Shown here: piece by piece, positions 52,801 to 60,658 of the stretch
How positions within the stretch are numbered: position 1 is the stretch's first letter
Layout: each line of letters starts with the position of its first letter
DNA from: an uncultured Porphyromonadaceae bacterium
Lineage (GTDB): Bacteria > Bacteroidota > Bacteroidia > Bacteroidales > Muribaculaceae
DNA: 64,000 bases
NCBI GenBank assembly: GCA_905198125.1
Contig: CAJKBH010000010.1
Location: 1 to 64,000 of the forward strand
Reading direction: 5' to 3'
The notes under the pieces: model-generated
What the model was told of the DNA's origin: nothing
The model's input: only the letters and a program-made list of their open reading frames with translations
Databases searched by the model: none
Program-made: the position numbers and the translations under genes

Positions 52801-53301
52801 ATGACAACGAAAGAATTCGAAGCATATTTCCGTAAACTGTACCTGCCTTTGGGCATGTATGCCCTTCGTCTTGTAGGCGATGCCGATGTGGCGGAGGATC
52901 TGGTACAGGATGCTTTCGTCAGGGTATGGCAGTATATCGAAGATGGTGGCGAGATTGATAATTTCCCATCATTCATATACAGATCGGTTCGAAATGGCTG
53001 CCTGTCATATTTGCGCAACCGGCATGAGACTGTAAACGAAAGCGAGATTCCGGAGGCGGGCGAGGAGGAAATAGACACCTCGATTCGTGACGCTCGGATA
53101 TGGAGGGCTATTGATGATCTGCCGCGAAAATGCCGCGAAGTGTTCCTGATGAGTAAGCGTGACGGTCTTACCAATGAGGAAATAGCGGAGGAAATGGGTA
53201 TTTCCATAAAAACGGTCAAGAATCAGATGACCAAGGCCTACGCTCGCTTGCGCGAGGCTTTGTCCGACAATCACAAACCATTCTTCCTGCCGTTCCTGTA
53301 A
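52801..53301 (+). CDS. ECF RNA polymerase sigma factor
   Basis: 166-aa extracytoplasmic function sigma factor. Region 2 contains YALRLVGDADVAEDLVQDAFVRVW and region 4 contains REVFLMSKRDGLTNEEIAEEMGISIKTVKNQM. It would direct polymerase to the downstream genes when released by its anti-sigma partner, here the short TM protein at 54007. The order is sigma, small outer-membrane barrel, anti-sigma, TonB receptor, DUF4249 lipoprotein, all on plus. Confidence 0.94.
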   Translation: MTTKEFEAYFRKLYLPLGMYALRLVGDADVAEDLVQDAFVRVWQYIEDGGEIDNFPSFIYRSVRNGCLSYLRNRHETVNESEIPEAGEEEIDTSIRDARIWRAIDDLPRKCREVFLMSKRDGLTNEEIAEEMGISIKTVKNQMTKAYARLREALSDNHKPFFLPFL

Positions 53302-53381
53302 TTTTATTTGAATTTTTTTGATCAGGGAATAGGACCTTTTCAGGATTGTTGCGTCTTATAGACGAACAAACCAATCAACAA

Positions 53382-53972
53382 ATGAAAAGAATTCTTGTAA
53401 TCTTACTGACAATCTTAACATTAGCGACGGCAGCTAAAGCACGTCAGCCCCAACGCGGTTATCGCGGATTCGTGGAATGGAGCAGCAGCGTGCGTAACGA
53501 CAAGGTCGCATACGCTAATCTTGGAAACGGGCAATTTCTGACTAAAAACCATGCTACGTTCTATACAGGACTTATGACTTCACACGGCTATCAGATCAAC
53601 CGGATGTTTTTCGTCGGAATGGGTCTGGGAGCGGAGCGAGTCAATGACGGCGAATTCGATAACTGGATGGTGCCGGTGTTCGTACAGGGCCGTGTTGATT
53701 TGAAGTTCGGGAAATTCACCCCTTTCGGCGATATACGCATCGGAGCTAATATGGCGGAAGGGACAGGAGTTTATTTCTCGCCCACAATCGGTTATAGATT
53801 TAACTGGGGACGTAAAGTCGGCATTAACCTCGGCGTCGGTATGTCTCTTGCCGGCTATAGGCAAAAGGATTATGAAGTCAAGTATTATAACGAGGGTATC
53901 ATGATGGACTATCTCGGTACCAGCCATCGTACCAGGGCATTCTTTACTTTCCGACTGGGAATTGATTTCTAA
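53382..53972 (+). CDS. Small outer-membrane beta-barrel protein
   Basis: 196 aa from ATG 53382 (MKRILVILLTILTLATAAKA, a signal peptide); the frame upstream to 53346 is not family-like. The mature chain shows eight or so amphipathic strands (GYRGFVEWSSSV, MFFVGMGLGAERV, VFVQGRVDLKF, FTFRLGIDF) and a terminal Phe, which suits an OmpA/OmpX-like 8-strand barrel. No specific function is recognised. It lies between the ECF sigma and anti-sigma genes. Confidence 0.75.
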   Translation: MKRILVILLTILTLATAAKARQPQRGYRGFVEWSSSVRNDKVAYANLGNGQFLTKNHATFYTGLMTSHGYQINRMFFVGMGLGAERVNDGEFDNWMVPVFVQGRVDLKFGKFTPFGDIRIGANMAEGTGVYFSPTIGYRFNWGRKVGINLGVGMSLAGYRQKDYEVKYYNEGIMMDYLGTSHRTRAFFTFRLGIDF

Positions 53973-54006
53973 GTAACTGTGCCTAAATTGGTGAATATAC
54001 AGGATT

Positions 54007-54450
54007 ATGGACGATAAGGAAATTGGTTTTGTAGCACGGCATTACAGAGAAGGCCTGTTTTCAGTAAAGGATGGCTGGCGCCGTCTCGGCATCGGTATGT
54101 CCGTGAGAATGAGAAGATACAGAATCGCGGCGGCAGTGTCGGCTGTGGTGGTTTTGTCAGCCTCGGCGGCGATAATATACCATGAATATCGTGCGGAGTC
54201 AGTTCCGGAAAAGACTGAGACAATGCAAACCGTAAATCCTATGGCTGAAGTCAAGGTGATTGACTTCGAGAAGGCTCCATTGCCGGAAGTCATTGGTAAA
54301 ATAGAAACGGTTTACGGAGTCAGGGTTGAGGGTATACCTGAATCGCCCGAGCATTATGAACTGTCCCTGCATTATGAAGGTACGCCGACGGATCTTATAT
54401 CGACCATCAACGAGATTTTAGGAACACAAATGACCGTAACCGAGAAATGA
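54007..54450 (+). CDS. Short anti-sigma-like protein: TM plus FecR C-terminal (DUF4974) domain
   Basis: 147 aa. A short basic cytoplasmic N-terminus (residues ~1-38) is followed by one membrane helix (~39-58, AAAVSAVVVLSASAAIIY). The periplasmic part (VKVIDFEKAPLPEVIGKIETVYGVRVEG...) is a DUF4974/STN-like domain as found at the end of FecR proteins. The central FecR domain (about 100-150 residues) is absent, making it a stripped-down anti-sigma. Its stop overlaps the TonB receptor ATG (ATGA at 54447-54450), so the receptor and this protein are translationally coupled. Confidence 0.8.
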   Translation: MDDKEIGFVARHYREGLFSVKDGWRRLGIGMSVRMRRYRIAAAVSAVVVLSASAAIIYHEYRAESVPEKTETMQTVNPMAEVKVIDFEKAPLPEVIGKIETVYGVRVEGIPESPEHYELSLHYEGTPTDLISTINEILGTQMTVTEK

Positions 54451-56864
54451 GACTCCGGGTATTATTCATATTGATGTGCGTCAGTGCGGTATGTGCCGCG
54501 AAGAACGTTACAATCAGAGCTGTAAACCAGCCGGCGGCAGAAGTGTTCCGCAGCATTGTTGAGCAGACGGGGAAGAATTTCGTGTATTCGTCCGATCTGC
54601 TGACCAATATGCGCGTCACCGTCAATGTCAATGACAAATCGTTGAAATACACTCTTTCGGCCATATTCGACGACACGAACATCGAGTACAAGATAAAGGG
54701 AAAGAACATCATCCTTAAAAGGCGACCCAAACCGAAGGTAAAACACAAGGTTCCCAAACTGACGCCAAAGGTTTCAGTTCCGACAATTCCGACAGAAGTT
54801 GATATCGAGCCTACCACGCTGAAGGAAGTTGTGGTTGTATCGCGTCTTGAGGCTCCGTCAGTAGAGACTGCGGAGATAGGCGCCAAGAAACTGACGGCAA
54901 AGGAAATATTAAGCACACCTACACTGTTCGGCGAAAGCGACGTTATCAAGGCGTTGATGATGCAGCCGGGCGTGACGGAAAGCACGGAGGCTATGGCCGG
55001 CATGAACGTGCATGGTGGAAATGCCGACGAAAACCTGTATATGCTTGACAATGTGCCGTTATATCAGGTCAATCATTTCGGAGGCCTGTTCTCTGCCTTT
55101 AATGTCGAGACTATCAAATATATAGATTTCTTCAAGTCGTCGATTCCTGCGAAATATGACGGGCGTCTGTCGTCATATCTTGACGTTCGCACTAAGAGCG
55201 GTTCGCAGTCAGGCCATCACGGAACGGTGAGAGTCGGACTGACATCCGGAGCTTTCAATATTGACGGACCGATCGGCAAAAAGACTACATACAGCGTAGC
55301 CCTGCGTAATTCATGGTTCGACATGTTGACTGTGCCTATTCTTGCAATAGGCAATGCCGCTAACGATGATAAGGTTAGATTCAGGTATTCTTTCTGTGAC
55401 CTTAACGGCAAGGTGACCCATCGATTCAACAGCAGTGCTTCGGGATTCCTGAGCGTATATTTCGGCAATGACAATCTTATAACCGGCTGGAAATATGGCA
55501 ATAAGAAGGAATATGATTATGAGAATACAAATGTAAATATGAATTGGGGCAATTTAGTTGCTCAGACCGGATTCAATTATCGGTTCACTCCGCAGATGTC
55601 GGCGGAGTTTACGGCTGCATACACAAGATTCTTCTCGACTATCAATAATAAAGATCATTATATAGACCGTATTGGCAATAACACGGAAGAACTGAAGTCG
55701 AAGGAGAAAAGCTCAAACAACATCAATGACTGGATAATCCGTGGAGATTTCGACTGGAATCCTAATGACAGTCACCACGTGCGATTCGGTGCGGGATATA
55801 CGTTGCATTCCTTTCTGCCGGGACACAATTACAGCCGTTATGATAACGGCATCTCTAAAGTGATATTGCAGGACACCACCCGTTCATTGATTGCCAATGA
55901 AGCCAACTTATATATAGAAGATGATTTCCTTATGTCTGAACATTTCCGAATGAATGCCGGAATACATGGGTCCCTGTTCAATATTAAGGGAAAGACTCAT
56001 TTCGGCATCGGCCCTCGTCTGTCGGTAAGTTACAGGCCTACGGATAACTGGTCTGTCAAGGCGGCGTACAGCCGGACTAACCAGTATGTGCATCAGTTAT
56101 GCCAGACATATATGTCATTGCCAACCGACCGCTGGGTGCCGATAACCGGGGAACTCAAGCCCGCAGTTGCCGACAAAGTAGCAGTGGGAGGCTATTGGCA
56201 ATCAGCAGATGGTATGTTTACTGTTTCGGTAGAAGGGTATTACAAATGGATGCGCAATCTGGTGGATTACCGCGATGAATATTATCTTTATTCCGTAGAG
56301 GATGCTTGGAATTCACGATTGTGTAACGGGAAAGGCACAGCCAAAGGCGTAGATATTAAATTCGAAAAAGTATCGGGGCGTCTGACCGGGCATATCTCCT
56401 ATTCATTGGCTTGGGCGGACCGGACATTCCCGGACAAGAACGGTGGACGTACTTTCCCGGCACGCTTCGACCAACGGCATACCATCAACATTATGCTTAA
56501 CTGGAACATAAATGATAAGGTATCGCTTAACGCAGCATGGACAGGACATTCCGGCAACCGGTTCACGTTGTTGCCGCAGGTATGGGAATCTCCTGACTTC
56601 ATTTCATTACCGTATAATGATGGTGACAATGACCCACTGAAGGAACATATCAATAATTATCGGTTGCCATTCTACCATCGTCTTGACTTGTCGTGTACGG
56701 TTCGCAACAAGCGCGGTTACTGGAGTTTCGGACTGTATAACGCATATTGTCACATGAACACGGTTGCGATACGCCGTACGTACAACCGTAAAGGTATTCC
56801 TGTGTTCCAGAAAGTTAAATTCTTACCGATCATCCCCTCAATTTCATACACATGGCAATTCTAA
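54447..56864 (+). CDS. TonB-dependent receptor with N-terminal STN signalling domain
   Basis: 805 aa. A signal peptide is followed by an STN domain (residues ~23-92, NQPAAEVFRSIVEQTGKNF), which in such systems signals to the anti-sigma factor. A short linker leads directly into the plug (ESDVIKALMMQPGVTESTEAMAGMNVHGG, LYMLDNVPLYQVNHFGG) with no carboxypeptidase-like domain between them. The barrel ends with aromatic residues at SYTWQF. The ligand is unknown. Its 3' end overlaps the DUF4249 gene by 13 bases. Confidence 0.93.
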   Translation: MRLRVLFILMCVSAVCAAKNVTIRAVNQPAAEVFRSIVEQTGKNFVYSSDLLTNMRVTVNVNDKSLKYTLSAIFDDTNIEYKIKGKNIILKRRPKPKVKHKVPKLTPKVSVPTIPTEVDIEPTTLKEVVVVSRLEAPSVETAEIGAKKLTAKEILSTPTLFGESDVIKALMMQPGVTESTEAMAGMNVHGGNADENLYMLDNVPLYQVNHFGGLFSAFNVETIKYIDFFKSSIPAKYDGRLSSYLDVRTKSGSQSGHHGTVRVGLTSGAFNIDGPIGKKTTYSVALRNSWFDMLTVPILAIGNAANDDKVRFRYSFCDLNGKVTHRFNSSASGFLSVYFGNDNLITGWKYGNKKEYDYENTNVNMNWGNLVAQTGFNYRFTPQMSAEFTAAYTRFFSTINNKDHYIDRIGNNTEELKSKEKSSNNINDWIIRGDFDWNPNDSHHVRFGAGYTLHSFLPGHNYSRYDNGISKVILQDTTRSLIANEANLYIEDDFLMSEHFRMNAGIHGSLFNIKGKTHFGIGPRLSVSYRPTDNWSVKAAYSRTNQYVHQLCQTYMSLPTDRWVPITGELKPAVADKVAVGGYWQSADGMFTVSVEGYYKWMRNLVDYRDEYYLYSVEDAWNSRLCNGKGTAKGVDIKFEKVSGRLTGHISYSLAWADRTFPDKNGGRTFPARFDQRHTINIMLNWNINDKVSLNAAWTGHSGNRFTLLPQVWESPDFISLPYNDGDNDPLKEHINNYRLPFYHRLDLSCTVRNKRGYWSFGLYNAYCHMNTVAIRRTYNRKGIPVFQKVKFLPIIPSISYTWQF

Positions 56865-57850
56865 AACAAATATTCATCATAATATTCGCACTGCTGATGG
56901 CAGGTTGCACGGAAACCTTTGAACCGAAGATTGACACAGAGCCCGTGCTTTGTATCAATTCATTAATAACAGCCGGCCAGCCAATCGAGGTACAGGTGAC
57001 GCATACATGGATGTTCAATGACATCAAAGGAGACAGCGTTCACGATGTGAAGGATGCACAGGTATACATATATGCCAATGGTGAACAGGTAATGGATGAT
57101 TATATCCCACAGGAGGGTGACAGTATCCGGATTGTGGCCCAAAGCAAGAAATATGGAGAAGCAGAAGCTTCGGTCTCCGTACCGCGCGCTGTGCCGATAT
57201 CCTTGGTTGAATTCACGCCTGAAATGACGTATAGGTATAAAGATTCTACTGAGGGAATGTCAGAAAGTGTGGATTTTAATTTGAATGTTTTGTTGAAAAT
57301 CGAAGATGTATATAGTACCGATGACTTGTTCCATTTAGGATTCAATTATATATTCCCTCCAGGGGTTATAGCTGGGGATGGTGTTTATGATTGGTGGGAT
57401 GAGACTGACCAACCACATGTAGCATTATCTTTATGGAATTTAAAAGGAAATGCCGAGCCGTTGTTCAAAGAATGCCTAAGCCTGTCGGATTATACAGTAG
57501 GTGCTGACGATGAAGACCTCCCGCTGGTGTTTTCCGATCGGCAATTCTCGTTAAATGAATATACGCTGACCCTACAGTTCGGATCCGGCAGATATAGAGT
57601 GGAGGCACCGGAATTTGACTCGAATTTGTATGATTGCAAAGTGGAATTTTCTATTTCCACTATTTCGCGCAGTTTTTATGACCGTGCCATATATGTATGG
57701 CAGAGGGATGCCGGATGGATTGGAGATTTATCGGACATCGGCTTTGCCGAACCAATGTGGGGCTACAGCAACGTCTCAACCGGTGCCGGAGTGGTGGCTG
57801 CCTGTGCCACATCTAAAATCACTATAAGTTTCAAGGATTTCCTTGAGTAG
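56852..57850 (+). CDS. DUF4249 domain lipoprotein
   Basis: 332-aa surface or periplasmic lipoprotein with a lipobox LLMAGC. The first half contains a beta-sandwich of the DUF4249 type (CINSLITAGQPIEVQVTHTWMF, AQVYIYANGEQV, VPRAV). DUF4249 proteins normally sit directly after TonB-dependent receptors, as here, and are presumed ligand-binding partners. A stretch at about 57200-57480 looks more AT-rich than the rest. The 3' end overlaps the convergent beta-lactamase gene by 20 bases. Confidence 0.88.
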   Translation: MAILKQIFIIIFALLMAGCTETFEPKIDTEPVLCINSLITAGQPIEVQVTHTWMFNDIKGDSVHDVKDAQVYIYANGEQVMDDYIPQEGDSIRIVAQSKKYGEAEASVSVPRAVPISLVEFTPEMTYRYKDSTEGMSESVDFNLNVLLKIEDVYSTDDLFHLGFNYIFPPGVIAGDGVYDWWDETDQPHVALSLWNLKGNAEPLFKECLSLSDYTVGADDEDLPLVFSDRQFSLNEYTLTLQFGSGRYRVEAPEFDSNLYDCKVEFSISTISRSFYDRAIYVWQRDAGWIGDLSDIGFAEPMWGYSNVSTGAGVVAACATSKITISFKDFLE

Positions 57851-58751
57851 ACGTTACATGCCGATAGACCAGGCGGGAAATGTCGGCGATGATGGCCGAG
57901 GCTTCGGCTTCGGTGCCGGCGAAGTCGCGGATCAGTACCGCAATGGCATAGCTGCGGCCATCCCGCAGACGGAAATAGCCGACGTCGTTATGCGCCATCA
58001 GTTCTCCGGCTTCGTTACGGAAGCCGCTGCCTGTCTTGTGGGCGAACAGCATGACGTCGGAGCCTTCGACAACGCTTCCGAGACGATCCTGTCCTGTCGT
58101 GACAGTAGACAGATATTGACGTATCGAGTCTTGATAATTCTTTCCGACAACCGGTTCTTCCATCACCTGTTTTATCAACAGTGCCGCGGAAAGGGGAGAG
58201 GTGTAGTTGCAGTAACTTAATGCGTGGTCGGCTTTCATCTCGGCCTCGGAATATTGTATGCGGAATGTGGTGTCCTTGGCAATGGACCGGATATATGCGT
58301 CAGTTTCCGTAGGAGATACGATATGCCTGAACAGCAGGTTGCTGGCGTTGTTGTCACTCTTGGTGACGGCATACTCCATCAGCCTGCTGACAGGAACGGT
58401 AAAGCGTTCGGCGGTATATTCCTTCAGCATCGGACTCCAGGTGTCGAGGTCGAGATCAACTCGATTGATCGACAGTATCGTGTCAAGCGAAATGCCGGAC
58501 CTTTCCAAAGTATTCGCCACGGCCAATGCTTCGTGCATCTTGAACACACTCATCATCGGATAGTGTGCGCCATTGTTTACTGTAACGGTATCCCCTTCGC
58601 TTACAAACGCCACGCCTACAGTGCCGGACAAGGAGTCTATGAACGCATATAAATCCTCCTGTAATGACACTCCCGAAGACCGGGAAGTGCGATTGCAAGA
58701 GACACCGATAATCAGACAGATAACGGATATAAGCCAAATATGATATTTCAT
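57831..58751 (-). CDS. CfxA-like class A beta-lactamase (subclass A2) lipoprotein
   Basis: 306 aa from ATG 58751 (a TTG two codons earlier is possible). A lipobox IGVSC gives Cys19, so a membrane-anchored enzyme is expected. The class A active-site elements are present: Ser68-x-x-Lys71 (SVFK), Ser-Asp-Asn at 132-134, a Glu in the omega region (SEAEMKAD, residues 169/171) and Lys-Thr-Gly at 239-241. Whole segments such as YPMMSVFK, KSDNNASN, ADH...NYTSPL and AHKTGSG strongly resemble CfxA of Bacteroides/Prevotella, though the sequence is clearly divergent. It starts 2 bases after the FecR stop, so it is the last gene of a sigma-FecR operon. Confidence 0.93.
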   Translation of the reverse strand: MKYHIWLISVICLIIGVSCNRTSRSSGVSLQEDLYAFIDSLSGTVGVAFVSEGDTVTVNNGAHYPMMSVFKMHEALAVANTLERSGISLDTILSINRVDLDLDTWSPMLKEYTAERFTVPVSRLMEYAVTKSDNNASNLLFRHIVSPTETDAYIRSIAKDTTFRIQYSEAEMKADHALSYCNYTSPLSAALLIKQVMEEPVVGKNYQDSIRQYLSTVTTGQDRLGSVVEGSDVMLFAHKTGSGFRNEAGELMAHNDVGYFRLRDGRSYAIAVLIRDFAGTEAEASAIIADISRLVYRHVTSTQGNP

Positions 58752-58753
58752 AT

Positions 58754-59782
58754 TCAAATAGAGGCAATGGTGATAATCTGGGTTGAGGGTACGGAATCAT
58801 TGGAATTTTCAGTGGAGGATGTGCAGCGGATAGGGGCGCTGAGTTCCAGAAGCTCCATGATTTCTTTGATGTTCTCGCCCCGGAGTGTCATGCAGTATTT
58901 TGAAGCGGCTACCTTCGGGTCGGTAATATCGAAACGGACATCATATATCTGCTCCAGACGATCGCATATTTCCTGAAGCGTGTCATCGTCGAACAGCAGG
59001 ACGCCGTTACGCCATGAGCAGTATTTTTCGGTGTCGCATCCCTTCCTGATATTTACTTTCCCGTCGTGAAGTTTCAGGTAATCGCCGGGAACCATTTCAT
59101 AATGCTTGCCGTTGCCGTCGATGCCTACGTTGACATTGCCGTTTACCAAAGTAACGGACGTGGTCCCCGTGCCGTATGAGTTTACATTGAATTCGGTGCC
59201 GGTCGCCCGGACATCGAGTCCCGAGGCATGCACTATGAAAGGATGCTTGGCGTCGGAGTGAACGTCAAAATATGCTTCGCCCTTAAGGTCAACGTCACGG
59301 TGTTTGGCCTCGAATTCCGCCGGATACTTCAGCGTGCTGTTTGCGTTGAGCCATACTACCGAGCCGTCAGGCAGCGTAGTCTTCATCGAGCAGCCGTATG
59401 TGGTGGATATCTCGCGCATGGCATCCGGCCGGTTGCCGGATACGACATACTTGTATACCACCAGCAGAATCAACGGCAGCAGCAGAACAGCGGCGATGCG
59501 CGACCACAGTTTCATGAATCCTTTGATCCATGACGAACTCTTTTTGCGAAGTCCGGATTTGACAAGTATTTTCTCCTCCGCATCCTGCAAATCTATATCA
59601 AGGGCCTCAAACGACGGATTCAGACCGTGCCAGATATCCTGAAGCTCAAAGAAATATTTCCGGTTGTCATCGGATTCCTTGATCCATTCTATCAGATAGG
59701 CGATTTCCGGATCGGAGGCTTCCCCGGAGAAATACCGGGCTATCAGAGTGTCTATGTCTATCGGGTTATTATTGTCTGTCAT
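58754..59782 (-). CDS. FecR-family anti-sigma factor
   Basis: 342 aa. Cytoplasmic N-terminal sigma-binding segment (ARYFSGEASDPEIAYLIEWIKES, residues ~14-36), membrane helix near 90-111, then a FecR domain (TTYGCSMKTTLPDGSVVWLNANSTLKYP) and a C-terminal DUF4974 domain (LLFDDDTLQEICDRLEQIYDVRFD). It probably holds the ECF factor encoded just upstream (14-base gap) and is relieved by the STN domain of the divergent SusC receptor. The beta-lactamase gene follows 2 bases after its stop. Confidence 0.95.
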   Translation of the reverse strand: MTDNNNPIDIDTLIARYFSGEASDPEIAYLIEWIKESDDNRKYFFELQDIWHGLNPSFEALDIDLQDAEEKILVKSGLRKKSSSWIKGFMKLWSRIAAVLLLPLILLVVYKYVVSGNRPDAMREISTTYGCSMKTTLPDGSVVWLNANSTLKYPAEFEAKHRDVDLKGEAYFDVHSDAKHPFIVHASGLDVRATGTEFNVNSYGTGTTSVTLVNGNVNVGIDGNGKHYEMVPGDYLKLHDGKVNIRKGCDTEKYCSWRNGVLLFDDDTLQEICDRLEQIYDVRFDITDPKVAASKYCMTLRGENIKEIMELLELSAPIRCTSSTENSNDSVPSTQIITIASI

Positions 59783-59796
59783 AATTTCGGGGATGT

Positions 59797-60390
59797 TTAT
59801 AGGGAATCTTGGAAAAGGAGAAACAGAGGTATCAGATATTTAAAGTCGCGCAAATTGTTTCTCAGGAATTTCATGGCCTTGCTGATACGGTTTTCGACCG
59901 TCCGGACCGATACGTTGAGTCTCCCGGCTATTTCGGAATGTTTAAGCTTTTCATCGCGGCTCAGCAACAGGGTCTCCCTGAGCACGGGATCCATTCGCGC
60001 AAGAGCGCTGTCGAAAGCATCGTTCAGTTCGGAGTAGAAGATATGTTCTTCCGGCGACAGCGACAGGAGCGCCATCTGGAGTTCGGACTGATACCTGGCC
60101 TTGACCTTGTTATGCCTCAGATGGTTCAGGCATTGGTTCTGAACCTGAACCGTCAGGAACGAACGTAACGAGGAATGAACCTCCAGCTGCCGGCGTTCCT
60201 GCCATAGCTTAAGGTACACGTTCTGTACTATATCCTCGCATGTCAGCCGATCGGGGATGAACTGACCGGCGAACAAAACAAGATTGCTGTAATATTGTCG
60301 GAATATTCTGATGAAGGCCTCGTGACTGTCCAGTCGCAGGGCAGCCACAAGTAATTTCTCATCTTTATATTCTTCACCTGGAATAGACAT
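59797..60390 (-). CDS. ECF RNA polymerase sigma factor (Bacteroidetes SusC-linked)
   Basis: 197 aa from ATG 60390 (MSIPGEEYKDEKLL); the frame to 60462 is not family-like. Region 2 includes YYSNLVLFAGQFIPDRLTCEDIVQNVYLKLW and region 4 includes RETLLLSRDEKLKHSEIAGRLNVSVRTVENRISKAMKFLR. It is the type that controls SusC/SusD loci together with FecR. Unlike the usual arrangement, sigma and FecR lie on the opposite strand from the SusC gene. Confidence 0.95.
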   Translation of the reverse strand: MSIPGEEYKDEKLLVAALRLDSHEAFIRIFRQYYSNLVLFAGQFIPDRLTCEDIVQNVYLKLWQERRQLEVHSSLRSFLTVQVQNQCLNHLRHNKVKARYQSELQMALLSLSPEEHIFYSELNDAFDSALARMDPVLRETLLLSRDEKLKHSEIAGRLNVSVRTVENRISKAMKFLRNNLRDFKYLIPLFLLFQDSL

Positions 60391-60658
60391 GGTATGTGGA
60401 ATGTTGGGTAAATCCTCTGGATTCGCCGCGAAGTTATAAAATAAAATCCTATCACACAACACATTCGGATAAAATTTTAAAGAAATTAAAAAAATATTAA
60501 AAAAGGTGTGTGGGAAATCGGGCCGATGGTGTCATTAAAATGTAGGCATATTCCTACAGACTGATTTTGTACCATGTAAAGACGCACGAAAGGTATAATG
60601 CCATGTAAGGACGCACGCCTGGTTCAAATCGAGACCAACAATAACAATAATAATAAGT
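60391..60658. promoter_or_regulatory. Intergenic control region between the sigma operon and susC-like gene
   Basis: 268 bases, AT-rich at 60470-60510. It contains the inverted repeat TGTAGG-N6-CCTACA at 60541-60558 and a TGATTTTG near-match to the -7 box at about 60563-60570. It also has a 17-base direct repeat, CCATGTAAAGACGCACG at 60572-60588 and CCATGTAAGGACGCACG at 60601-60617 (one mismatch, starts 29 bases apart). The repeats would fall in the 5' leader of the SusC gene. Confidence 0.5.
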
